From positions 310,001 through 374,000 of the forward strand of contig BLAL01000206.1 of assembly GCA_015698045.1 (NCBI GenBank): DNA of 64,000 nucleotides, written 5' to 3'. Under the pieces are notes generated by a model. It made no database searches. It was not told the origin of the DNA and saw nothing but the letters and a program-made list of their open reading frames with translations. The position numbers and the translations under genes were made by a program. The stretch is from Rhizophagus clarus (Eukaryota > Glomeromycota > Glomeromycetes > Glomerales > Glomeraceae). Below, one piece after another: positions 11,972 through 22,629 of the stretch (position 1 is the stretch's first letter; the number at the start of each line of letters is the position of its first letter).

Positions 11972-14900
11972 CATCGGGAAAAATTTTAGTCCGCAGATCT
12001 GCGCAATTCTGCGGAGTACATTTCTGCGCAGATCTGAGAACATGCTGATGCGCAGCACTGAAAAATTTCATGGATTTCTGCGCAGATCTGCAAACACAAA
12101 AAAACCTGCGAAATTTTTCAAAAATAAATCTGCGAAATTTTTCAAAAACACTAATGCAAATTTACAATTAGGCAGTGTTTTAACTTTAATATTAACTAAT
12201 ATCAATTTATTAATTAAAGATATTTACAAATTTAAAAGTACATAGTATACTAAACTATCCTATTTGCTAACTAAATGCACTAATTAAAAGTTTCCTTTTC
12301 TTTTCTTTACAGACGTTCAAATTATGTTGTTGTTAATGGTTTGGACAGTGTTCCAGTTGGTTCGATTCCAACAAACAGCTTTTAACTTCGATTCAACTAA
12401 ATGCGTCAAACGTTAAAATTTTATCACTCCTAAAGAAAACTGTAGACCTACAATAAAAGAAAAGCGAAATATTAGCTGACTTTTCGTTTAAATAAAAAAA
12501 TGAGATAATTTCGAAGTTTTACCTTCAAAATTCTATCAGAAGGCGTCTGAAAAGCCATGAATCTACAAAAAAAAAATCAAAACGTTAGTTTACGTTTTAT
12601 TAACAAAACAAAAAAAAATTAATTTTCAAAAGTACCTTCGAAATCTTGTTCAGGAGGCTCTCTTCTTCGTCATTTTTCCACTTTCCTTTTACTATGGCAT
12701 CCAGGAAGCACGAGCCTACAAAATAAAAATGAAATGTTAGTAACGCTTCATAAAATAATATATAAAAAAAAATTTCGAAGTCTTTTTTACCTTCGAAATA
12801 TTCTGGTCTGCCTGAGCTTCGAACTTAAAACAAAAAAAAAAATAAAAATCGAATGTTAGTAAAATAAAAACAATAAAAAAAAAATTTTAAAAAATCAAAG
12901 GCTGACCTTCAAATAAAGTCCGGCCTTCGAAATGGAGCGTCCAAGACCTAAAATAAGAAAAAAAAATAGAATTCGTTAGATAAATAAAAAACCAAATTTT
13001 TTTTAAAAAATTCAAATGTGCATTACCTTCGAATAGTCTGGGCTTCGTCTGGACCTAAAAAAAGAAAAAACATCAAACGTTAGCAACGTTCGTTAAACAA
13101 AAAAATTAAATACATTTTTTTTCGAAGGTCGTACCTTCAAATGGCCTTCGAAAATGGTTACTCTAGATCTAAAAAAGAAAAAATGAACATTAATAAACGT
13201 TCATTAACATTCGTTAAATAAAACAAAAGAAAATTCGAAGGCTTTACCTTCGAATAGAGTTTAGTCTTTGAAATGGAACGTCTGGACCTAAAAAAAACAA
13301 AAAAACGAACATTAGTAACGTTTATTTAAATAAAACAAAAAAAAAAAAAAAATTTCGAAGATATTATACCTTCGAAATACCGGTCCGTCTCTAAATTCCA
13401 GACCTAAAAAATAAAAAAAACGAATATTAGTAACGTTTGTTTAAATAAAAGTAAAAAAAAGAACCTTTTTTTTACTTACAGTGGTCCGCCTTGAAATGGA
13501 GTTCTAGACCTAAAAAAAGAAAAGCGAAATGTTACTAACGTTTCGCTAAAATACAAAAAAAAAGAGCTTTTTTTTTTACTTACAGTGGTCCGCCTTGAAA
13601 TGAAGTTCCAGACCTAAAAAAAAGAAGAAAAGCGAAATGTTATTAACGTTTCGCTAAAATATAAAGAAAAAAAATCATTTTTTTTTCTTTACTTAATAGT
13701 CCGTCTCGAAATAGAGTTTCGGACCTAAAAAAAAGAAGAAAAGCGAAATGTTACTAACATTTCGCTAAAATACAAAAAAAAGAGCTTTTTTTTTTACTTG
13801 AATTGGTCCGTCTTGAAATGGAGTTTCAGACCTAAAAAAAAGAAGAAAAGTGAAATGTTACTAACGTTTCACTAAAATACAAAAAAAAAGAGCTTTTTTT
13901 TTTACTTAGTGGTCCGCCTCGGAATGGAGTTTCGGACCTAAAAAAAAAGAAGAAAAGCGAAACATTACTAACGTTTCGCTAAAATACAAAAAAAAAGAAC
14001 TTTTTTTTTTTACTTACAGTGGTCCGCCTCGAAATGAAGTTCAGGACCTAAAAAAAAAGAAATACGAAATGAAACATTAACATTTTGTAAAATATATAAA
14101 ACAAAAATCATTTTCATCTTCAAATACTTCGGTCCGCTTTGAATTGGAGTTCCAGACCTAAGAAAAATGAAACGAACATTAGTTAACGTTTGTTGAAAAT
14201 AAAAATAAAAAAAAAAGGTATTTTTTTTTGAAGTTACTTTTGAAATAGAGTCTGAGCCTGTATGTTCAGTGTTCTAGACCTAAAAAAACGAATGTTAATC
14301 AACGTTCGTTAAGTTAATTTAATAAAAAAAAAAAATTATTTCGAAGGCCATACCTTTGAAATGTGGAGTCTGGCTAAGATTTTCAGCAAAAAATCAGCTT
14401 GAAATGCTGAAACAAATAAATTTTATTCACTCATTCTTCGACAATTCTAAAGTCCAGAAAAGCCCTAGTAAAGAAAAAAGGAAATTTTTTTAGATTATCA
14501 ACCGATCTTTAGGTCATATGACACCGCAGAAGCTAATCGGCTACAAAGTAACCTTAGTTAGCGACGTTCATCAAAATAAAAGTAAATTAAACATTTCAAA
14601 GTTTACCTTCGAAATGGAGGCCAGAACTTGTTTTTCAGTATTCCAGACCTACAAAAAAGGAAATCAAACGTTAATAGACGTTTGTTAAATAAAATTAATA
14701 AAAAAATTTTTTTTTGAAGGTTACCTTCGAAAACTAGCGTTAGTTAACGTTCGTTTATGATTCATATGCCCAGAACACCGTCAAAAGTACATTTAGTCCT
14801 TGTAGAGGGTCTATAAAATGATTCTTTTAGGGAGATAGAAAAGATAGCAAGTCTATTTAATAATTTCAAAGCTTAAAAAACTACAAAAAAAAGTTTTTTC

Positions 14901-15338
14901 TTAGGGTATTTTTAGACTTTAAATTGAAAGACGTTGAAAAAAATTTATTTCTTTGAAAGGTGTTGAAAAAAAAATTATATTTATGAAAAATGTTGAAAAA
15001 AATTGTTTCCTTGAAGTATTGCGAATAAAAAGTTTAAGTGTCTTAAAGGAAATTAAGTGTAGAAAATAAACTGGAAGCTTATCAAAGTTTATCATGCAAA
15101 GTTTATTAAATTAAAGAAGAAAATTGTGAAAATCTTTAAAGATTTTTGTACGAAGTGTTTTTAAAAATCTGCAATTTTGGAGATTATCACAAATTTTTCA
15201 TAAAAAAATCTTTGAAAAAAATAAAAAATAATTTCTGCAGTATTGCGTAGATTCTTATCAAAATTGCATTAAAAAAATGTGGCAATCTGCTAAAATCGCA
15301 GATCACCGCAGATCTGAACTGATATAACTTTCCCGATG
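11972..15338. mobile_element. 3.37 kb TIR transposon, non-autonomous, GT duplication
   Basis: Ends are CATCGGGAAA (11972-11981) and TTTCCCGATG (15329-15338), continuing into subterminal GCAGATCTGCG-type repeats on both sides. The retroposon paralog at 2.97 kb gives the empty site: AAGAAAGTGACTGCAAATTC against AAGGAAGCA-AC-TTCAAACTC. This fixes the insertion to a 2-bp duplication (GT on the + strand). No transposase is encoded. The interior is an array of intron-like units. The short duplication and subterminal repeats fit a CMC/CACTA-like group, but the terminus is not CACTA, so the superfamily is open. Confidence 0.85.
12460..14760 (-). repeat. Tandem micro-exon/intron-like array
   Basis: About 20 units of 100-120 bp. 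Read on the minus strand, each has a GTAAGT or GTAAAA donor, an AAACGTTAGTAAC-type palindrome, a T-rich tract and TAG, then a short exon-like segment. Example: exon 13509-13480 (30 nt) and exon 13613-13584 (30 nt), separated by a 74-nt intron (13583-13510) with GTAAGT and TTTTTTTAG ends. The exon core carries GTCC at one end and GGACCACT at the other, about 30 nt in most central units. Units nearer the ends are more diverged. I know of no described element with this architecture. Confidence 0.7.
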
Positions 15339-15490
15339 GTTGCTTCCTTGATTGTTTTTAGTATTTCTGCGTCCATTTCCGTGAAGAAAGGTGGGTATTA
15401 TTAGAGGAAAGTGTGCAAAGAACTTTCAAAAAATTTTGGGCTGAGTGATCAGCGGGAAGAGTTGAAAAAATTTTCGATAATAATAAGTAA

Positions 15491-16780
15491 ATTATTTTTT
15501 AAATAATAATATAATATAAGTTTATTATTTTTTATCATAAAATTTTTAATTCCATTATTGATTATTCATATGCGCCGATCTATACCCTAACCCTAATTTT
15601 TTGGGATAACCCCAAATTTTGCGGACCAATTATAATAATGATCAGTCATTTGATACTATTGTAATACAGTGGTAGTTTTTTGCTAGACTTATACCTTTAG
15701 TGAATGGTATTATTATAAAAAAAGAAGTGGCGCACATATTGAGTGTTATATTAGGATTTAAGATGTAATCCTTCATTTTTCATGTAAAAAATAAAATGTT
15801 TCTTATAAAAAAAAAAAAGCTCTTATTATTTTATCAAAATGGTTCATAAAAGAAGTGAAAATAAATTACAGGAGTGAAAAGATAAATCCTTTTCAAAAAG
15901 AAAAAAGGTGAGTGGACACTCAAACTGCCTAGAGTGGTTACTTGGTCTGCCTGTAGTTTTTCAGATTTTTTTTAGATAGATAATTTTTTATAATTTTTCT
16001 TTCTTATATATTGTTTTTATTTTTATTTATTTTGAAGGGTTTTTTATAAAGGCTTTGTTATGAATTATTGTATTCGGTTATATATCTGGTTTCTAATTCA
16101 AAAAATTGATTTAGATCGATAAAATAGTTGAAAATAAAAATAAAGGTATAAATTTCAATAAATTATTTAATTTTATTCTTAATTTACTATTACTAACATT
16201 TATTTTAAAAATTTCACATCTAAAACAATAAAAATCACTTGCTGTTGATTTATATCAACAAAAATTAAAACAAATAATAGATGTAGGAAAAAAATTAGAT
16301 AATGAAATTAATAGATGGCAAAAATATAGAAAATAAATAAATTTAAATTTTTTTTAACCAATTTTTGTTCGATTTTATTTGAGCGAATAAATAAAGCATC
16401 ATATTTTAATATCTTTACTTTTTTATTACTAATTTGGTACTTGTTTCGCAACTATTTTTTTTTGAAAATAACTCCCAAAATGCGCGACGTGAACGTTAGT
16501 ACTAATTCGCATCCCAAAAAAATGGTTAATGTCCTGTGTTTCAAGATGAACATTATCAATTATCACGAAATTTAAAAATTAAGTTTGATAAAATATATTA
16601 TATACAATATAATTTTTATTATAATAGAATTATTTTATATATATGTGTGAAATCTTGCAACAAAAAAAAAGAAAAATAAGATAAAAATAATAATTAATAA
16701 AAAAAATAAATTTAACGATTATTTCTTGAACGAGAGCAATATCATTTACAATAATCTCTCGAATAAGAACAATGATCTTG
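15491..16780. other. AT-rich intergenic DNA with a telomere-like motif
   Basis: No gene is supported. CCCTAACCCTAA lies at 15585-15596, beside GGGATAACCCCAAATTTTGC, a sequence that looks like the end of an element. The rest is A/T-rich without recognised structure. Confidence 0.5.
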
Positions 16781-16789
16781 TAAATGAGA

Positions 16790-17345
16790 TCAAGATCGAG
16801 AATGTGATCGTTTACAATGATTTCTTAAAATAGAACAGGAACTATTTCGTCTATGATGATGAGATTGAGATCTACCTCTCCGTCTACTGCACCTATTTCT
16901 TCTATATCTTCTATAAGTGTATTTAAAACAATCTAGAAATAAATAAATAACTAGTTTTATAAAAATTTAATTAAATATAAATATAGTCACCACTTCGAAG
17001 CCAAAATTCATCACTTAGTTCATCATAAAATTTACAATCATGCCAATTTGGATTTCTTAATTCGTATCCATCTGCATCTGGATCTCTGCTTAGCAGCCTT
17101 TTTAAATTTTTGTAGCCACGTTTTAGAGAGTACCATTTCACTTGGCACTGTCTAGCCAATATTTCATATTGATGGTGATGACGAATATAATTAGCAATTC
17201 GAGTCCAAAGATCCAAATGATGAGTATTATTTTCGAACAACTGATGATGTCTTTGCCTTTGTTTGATCAATATTAACGCAATATCATCAGGCCACTCTGC
17301 AACTGGTTCATGCAGATTTAGTACTTGGATTACTTGATTATTTGC
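16790..17345 (-). CDS. Myb/SANT-like DNA-binding protein, 5' incomplete, two exons
   Basis: Exon 1 (about 17345-16991) encodes a helical, Trp-rich Myb/SANT-like region: EPVAEWPDDIALILIKQRQR, LDLWTRIANYIRHH, ARQCQVKWYSLKRGYKNLKR and YDELSDEFWLRS. The frame is open upstream of the first ATG (17270) and no convincing start is seen, so a 5' exon is probably missing or unrecognised. A 58-nt intron (16990-16933, GTGACT...TTCTAG) joins an Arg/Ser-rich tail of 46 residues (RRYRRNRCSRRRGRS, KRSHSRS) that ends at TGA 16792-16790. Without splicing the frame would stop a few codons later (16971). Trihelix/Myb-like proteins of this kind are abundant in Rhizophagus and often transposon-linked. DNA binding is inferred. 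Confidence 0.55.
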
Positions 17346-17399
17346 TATTTTTTTTTTTTTTAATAAAAATGTTGTTAGAATGGTAAGAAAGTTTTAGAA

Positions 17400-18120
17400 T
17401 GGGTATTTAAATATATATAACTATATTATCAATTAATATCTTTTATTCCTTATAATCAGTGATGTATGTAAATTGGATACGCGCAGCATACATACTCTTA
17501 ATTCTTTTAAATTTTAGCGTTTTTCTTAATAGTGCTATTCTTGTCATATAAAGCGCATATAAAATTGATGGGCTGCATTAATGATTTTTATAGATAATGT
17601 GCGCTTTGTATGTATAACAATTTTAATAATTTTTTAAATTACTGAATGTAATGTAATATTTAATTCTATACAATTGTGATTTTTGGAAAAAATTTTCAAT
17701 GGCAATACAATTTGTATTACAATTTTGCATAATTAAATATTAATCTGTTTTTAATTCGCTTTTAATTCACTTTTAAATTGCTTTTAATTCACTTTTAATC
17801 ACGAGTTAATTGGTAGATCTTTTTAATTTAATTTAGAATTGTATATCTGCTGTACAAACTTATTTTTTTAACGCGTAAAAAGATTTTGTTAGTTGTTATG
17901 TTACTTCAATATCAAACTCTAAGCAGCAAAGACCTTGTGAATATAAAAATTACCCTATTTCGCCTGAATAATATATTACGGTGACCGAAAATTTACTTAT
18001 GTTGTCGTTCAAAAAGGTATCTACCTGTCAGCCATACAATTAAGATACCAAAGCACCTAATTATTTTCCTGTGCCTGATTACTATATTATTAAAACTACT
18101 TAGGGTCGATCTAGTAACAG
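17400..18120. other. Intergenic DNA with short TTTTAATTCAC repeats
   Basis: About five imperfect copies of a 15-bp unit reading CTTTTAATTCACTTT occupy 17748-17805. Nothing else is recognised; the right end borders the ISGD element. Confidence 0.5.
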
Positions 18121-18130
18121 TCAAACTATT

Positions 18131-20110
18131 CAATACTCTATATATTATATAGAAGGAGAGTCGCATTATTTAATTTGTTTTGGAGATAATTTACAATATT
18201 AAGTTGTATCAGTTCAATCACCATTTGATGCTTCAGTTGAACTACATAAAGTAAGTTATTATATATTCATTATCTTAAAATGAAATCATAAATGAAGATA
18301 CTTTAACATACACATCATTTTTATCAGATTATAATTCCAAATAAAAAAACTGCTGTTTCTGGGATTCATCTCTTTGGGCTTCAATTGAAATGTATTGATA
18401 GAAATCACAAAGGTAGACCGCGTAAATTGAAACCTAACGAAGAATCAAGTAAAATTACACAAATTAAGCATGCCAAAGGTCTTGCAAAAAAAAACAAATA
18501 CATTTTGAGGATTCAATTAAACTTTTACAATCCCAAAGATCGTGTAGTTTTAAAGGCTTTGAATTTTACCATTGAAAATAAAGAATATCATGTATCATTT
18601 GGAAAAGATGATGATGCTAAAAAAACAAAAATTACATTTAATGACATATGTACAAAATGTAGAAAATATACCTTGTGATGCATATCATCATCTCGCAGCT
18701 ATAGAATCAACATTACCACGAGAATATGCTATTTCTCAAACACGACAAGAAATTAATACATGCATGGAGAAATTAATACTCATTAATTTTATTGACTTAA
18801 ATTCTGCAATCATACAAGAAGATCTGTCAGAAGAACCTGATATAATAGATCCAACAATTATTGAACAAGTTGTTAATGCAACTGGAAAGCAGGCTTATCG
18901 AAGTATTAAAAAAATTCTTGAATATATTGTACCATCATATGTTAATGAAGGAAAATTAGATCCTGAAATACCAGTTATTCATCTTCGAATATCTGGTGAT
19001 AGGAGAAATGTTGGGTGGAAGGTGAAGCATGTTATGATTACTGTAGCACTATTAGATAATTCAATGAACCTTTTTAAGTCTGATTATCACTATACAATTG
19101 TTTTATTCTCAGGGACTGAGAATTATTCAACTTTAAAAGTGGTAACAACTGCTCTTATTCAAGAATTACAAAAATTGAGTAATACAGGAATGGTTATCAA
19201 TGGTATTTTTTGGAGGTTTGAGCTTTTTTTTAGCTTTGACTGGAAATTTCTTTCTATCTGTTTGGGTTTTAATGCTGCAAATTCTAACCATTTTTGTCCG
19301 TGGTGTGAAATAACCAAAAACCAACATGAAAATGGGAAAAGTGACTGGGTGATTAGTAAATCAATGAGTGTTTTAAGTGAAAATCCAACAGCATATCCAG
19401 GTCATAAATTACCTTCACTTTTTAATATGATTTCACTTAAAAATCATATTCCAGACAAGCTTCATATCATGTTACGTATTACTAATCGCTTATGGGAATT
19501 GGTTTTAAAAGAAATTAAAAATGAAGGATTATTTAATGATATAACTTGAAACATTATAATCAAGGAGATGGAAAATCTAAAAATACGGTTTGAATTTTGG
19601 AAAATTCATAGTACTAATAATTGGAATTATACCTCTTTAATGGGTGATGATAAGCTTTGTGTTCTTCAAAATTTTAATTTGACAAAACTTTTTGATCCAG
19701 AACGTGCTGCATTAATTAAAAGTTTATGGGATGGATTTGCTGAGTTATATGATCTATTAGGAGAAAAAAAACAGATTCACAATACTTTCATTTAAAAGCA
19801 AAAGCATGATACGAATTATTTTTAAAAAAAACTGTAGTAGATCTTAAAACTAATACTATCTTAGAACAAGGACTTTACCATTCTTCAGATGTAACCCTTA
19901 CATTCATGTTTTAGTGTCATATGTTTGGGAATTTATGCTTATCCATAAAAGGTGAGGATTAAATTCCTTTTCGTGCAGCGCTGTTGAAAAAAAAATTACA
20001 ATCATGTTTGTTATTTTTTTAAGAAAACTCTCAAAAATGGTGGGAAATTTCAAAATAAAATATCAGCTATTCGTGAAATTTTAGAACATGAAAATCGACA
20101 TTTTTTTTAT
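18131..20110 (+). pseudogene. ISGD-family putative transposase, nearly intact
   Basis: Exon 1 (about 18131-18250) encodes EGESHYLICFGDNLQY, an in-frame TAA, then VSVQSPFDASVELHK. A 77-nt intron (18251-18327, GTAAGT...TATCAG) joins in phase to IIIPNKKTAVSGIHLF. The frame then shifts near 18670 and continues through HHLAAIESTLPREYA, PVIHLRISGD, WKVKHVMITVALLDNSMNLF, FFSFDWKFLSICLGFNAANS and FCPWCE to NHIPDKLHIMLRITNRLW. A TGA at 19547 precedes KIRFEFWKIHSTNNWNYTSL and a decayed C-terminus. Conserved Asp residues in ISGD and FDWKF and an acidic residue expected where DKLH stands are candidate DDE catalytic positions. The Lys there would be inactivating (inference). Confidence 0.6.
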
Positions 20111-20207
20111 ACTCAAAATAACATCTCTCTTTCATACCCAAAACCTTAACATATTTATGTTTTATAATTTTTTCTATATTTTATTACATTTCTATTACAA
20201 TAAAACT

Positions 20208-20853
20208 TTAAATTTGTTTCACCCAAAAATGTATATATATAAATCCTGCTTCACAATAATTTTCTTTTGCATCTTTTTCATCTTTAATTTTCCATTCAAT
20301 TACAACTTCTCCAGGATTATATTTGGATTTGTGCCTTTTGGTAGTAATACTTTCAGTAGCACGATGAGTTGCAATAGCAAGTGGATTGTTTTTTAAATGT
20401 TGAGGCGGATCATTAAATAAGACAATATAGGTTTGTTGTTCTTTATCATAAAATTTTCGACCCCATAAGTGATTGTTCAAAATTTCACCTAATATTTGAT
20501 ATCCAGTAGATGCATTTGTAAATATTTTTATTATTATGATAATAAATATGACCTTTGAAAACATCAAAAAACTGATGTTCAGTACAAGCAAGAGATACTA
20601 ACTGGCGACCCTCTCTTTTAAATCCATTTGGTAGCTTACGGTGAATTAAGTAAACAAGAATATTTTTAAATTTTTTATTATTTAACTCTGATAAATTATC
20701 TAAATTATTACGTGGAATATTATATTTTTTTACAATTGCTAAATGCCATATAAGTCCTTTTTGTTTCTTAAATTGTTTTTGACAAGTAGAACAAAAAAAT
20801 TCTGTTATAGAAACAGTAACTTGTGTTTTAAGTGAAATATTATTGCTTGACAT
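20208..20853 (-). pseudogene. C2H2-type companion protein of the ISGD transposon, one frameshift
   Basis: Starts MSSNNISLKTQVTVSITEFF, followed by a zinc-finger-like CSTCQKQFKKQKGLIWHLAI motif (Cys-X2-Cys and one His visible, second His absent), then RKLPNGFKREGRQLVSLACT and NIYKCI. A single-base frameshift near 20520 moves the frame to STGYQILGEILNNHLWGRKF, DKEQQTYIVLFNDPP, PGEVVIEWKIKDEKDA and EAGFIYIHF. The ends resemble a family I associate with this transposon in Rhizophagus. The protein may help bind element DNA; that is inference. It overlaps or abuts the 3' end of the transposase gene in convergent orientation. Confidence 0.6.
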
Positions 20854-21239
20854 ATTAAAACCAAATCTGAAAAAAATAAAAAATACTTTCAATACAGTTC
20901 AAATAAATAAACATAATAAATATAATAAATATAAAAAATATTTATTACATTATAATTAATAACAATTAATAATTAAAATTTCAACTCACAAGTTGCTGAT
21001 TGTTTTCTTTTACTTCTCAGACTCATCAGTTTCTGGGTGTGCTCATCAGTTTGACACGTATTTTTAATAGTGTTTTATTTTTTTTTAGGGTGTGTTTACT
21101 AAATTGATCACGAAAAGTTTTTTTTTTACTAATTAAAATTGTGTAATATTGATCAAAATCATAATACAAAATTTGGCCCAATTTTAACAATTAGCCGATA
21201 TGTCAAGATTTTATCTAATATTTAATATTCAGTAAAATC

Positions 21240-21830
21240 CTTAGAAATGCATTTGTAGATATTCTTATTATTATAATAATAAATATGACCTTTAAAAATA
21301 TTAAAAAACTAATATTCAGTATAAACAAAAAATACTAATTGATGATTTTTTCTCTTAAATTTATTTGGTAATTTGTAATGAATTAAATAAATAAGAATAC
21401 TTTTAAATTTCTTTATCATTATTTGTTTTTGATAAATTATTCAAATTATTAAATAAAATATTATATTTTTTTATAATAGCTAAATAGTTTAAGTTCACTT
21501 TATTTTTTAAATTGCAAATAAAACAAAAAAATTTTGTTATAAAATAGTAATTTGTTTGCAAATAAAGTATTAATATTTGGCATATTATTAAAATTGAATT
21601 TTAAATTTCAGCTTACAAGTTGTCAATTATCTTTTTTTACTATTCAAATTTATTGATTTTTAGATGTATTCATCAGTTTAATATGTATTTTAATAGTATT
21701 TTGTTTTTTTTTAAGATGTATTATTAAATTAATCATAAAAAGTTTTTTTTTACTAATCAAAATTGTGTAATATTAATCAAAACTATTATATAAAATTTGA
21801 TCTTAATTTTGATAATTATTAATCAATATA
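21240..21830 (-). repeat. Partial eroded duplicate of the ISGD companion gene and right end
   Basis: Collinear with 20515-21190 but strongly shifted to A/T: CTGATGTTCAGTACAAGCAA (20571) corresponds to CTAATATTCAGTATAAACAA (about 21308). It keeps the terminal block CAAAATTGTGTAATATTAAT. It lies directly beside the less damaged copy in the same orientation. Confidence 0.7.
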
Positions 21831-21849
21831 TTATTTTTAATCCTTTAAT

Positions 21850-22590
21850 CATTTAAAAATATTTTTGTTTCTATATGATAGAAATTTAATCCTATATTTA
21901 TAAAAATATATTTTATATTAAACTTGAATTTTCTATCCCTTCATTAGCATATTTTTTAATTATTTCTATATATTTTTTATTATTGTAAGAAATAAAACTG
22001 TGCTGAATATCAATTTCTATATATTTTTTATATTTAGTTAGATTTCTGAAATATTAGCTATATGAATAGTAAAAACCATTACTAAAATAAATTTGGTTTT
22101 CAAAATTTTATATATTAATCAAATTAGTTATATTTATAAATAATAATCTTAATAATATTTAAAAAATAATCTGTATTATAGTACAATTTCTTTTAATATG
22201 ATTCTTTAATAAAATTCAAATTAATATGCTTTTTTAATAAAATAATATAACAATTATACTGTATAAATTTCAGAGTATCCATCTTTAGCCCTTTAGTCAT
22301 TTAAATATTTTTGCTTTTATATGACAGAAATTTTTTTACTGAATTTAAGTCTTGAACTCTCTAAATCTCTACCTCTTCATTAAAATATTTTTTGATTATT
22401 TCTAAATATTTTTGTTGCTATGAAAGATATAATTATACTGAATATCAATTATAAAATTGTTACTGGCTATAAATCCCTCATATTTAGCCAGATTTCTGGA
22501 GTATTAACTATGTATTAATTTTGGATGGTGAAGGCCATTACTAAAATAAATTCGGTTTTCAAGATTTCATCAGAATAAATTGTATAATGT
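21850..22590. repeat. Direct repeat pair with transition-biased divergence
   Basis: About 21850-22130 and 22290-22590 are related: ATTATTTCTATATATTTTTT against ATTATTTCTAAATATTTTTG, and ACCATTACTAAAATAAATTT against GCCATTACTAAAATAAATTC. The left member is poorer in C and G. No ORF is recognised. Confidence 0.55.
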
Positions 22591-22629
22591 TGTAAAGTAT
22601 ATTAATGAATAGCTCTTTTTTTTATAATA

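Larger units (their letters stand above)
10354..15376 (-). pseudogene. Retroposon ORF1-like protein, disrupted by a transposon
   Basis: The ORF starts at ATG 15374-15376 with MDAEILKTIKEA, is cut by the 3.37 kb insertion after about 12 codons, and resumes at 11971. The longest open part (11636-10956, 226 aa) contains KMPDDHADLPDLDM, a basic NQKKKLKKQEKR stretch, Ser/Asp-rich linkers and a conserved block with LVIYDIPAKW, STRVQKKYQ and NNGDWTVSLGSLPVR. It stops at TAG in a position where I expect Trp, exactly as in copy 1. Downstream the frame can be followed to about 10354. No zinc knuckle or reverse transcriptase is visible. It is non-functional here. Confidence 0.75.
10083..15476 (-). mobile_element. 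Poly(A) non-LTR retroposon, copy 2, interrupted
   Basis: On the minus strand the element ends in poly(A), seen as poly(T) at 10083-10095. It is flanked by a perfect 14-bp duplication ATAATAATAAGTAA (10069-10082 and 15477-15490). Its sequence is collinear with copy 1 except for a 3367-bp insertion at 11972-15338. Removing the insertion leaves about 2.03 kb, equal to copy 1. The two copies have different target duplications, so they are independent insertions. Confidence 0.88.
18120..21190. mobile_element. ISGD-family DNA transposon, best preserved copy
   Basis: A two-gene unit: a large + strand transposase-like gene (18131-20110) convergent with a smaller minus-strand C2H2-type gene (20853-20208). 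The same order is retained in the eroded copy at 5.2-7.8 kb, and the right part again at 21.24-21.83 kb, which shows the two genes travel together. The right limit is placed near 21190, where the partial copy also ends. I could not find convincing TIRs or a target duplication, so the superfamily is undetermined. Confidence 0.6.

Noticed and set aside
12356..12379. tRNA-like T arm (GTTGG-TTCGATT-CCAAC followed by TTTT)
   Set aside because: The T stem-loop is perfect, but no matching acceptor stem, D arm or anticodon arm can be folded upstream; the spacing from any A-box-like word is too short.
20088..20396. 102-aa + strand ORF
   Set aside because: Antisense to the C2H2-type companion gene and continuous with low-complexity Phe/Ile sequence; the minus-strand frame matches a recognisable family.
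18120..21190. Assignment of the ISGD element to Kolobok, RAG1/Transib or another named superfamily
   Set aside because: No TIRs or target duplication were found, and the motif similarity I can recall is not specific enough.
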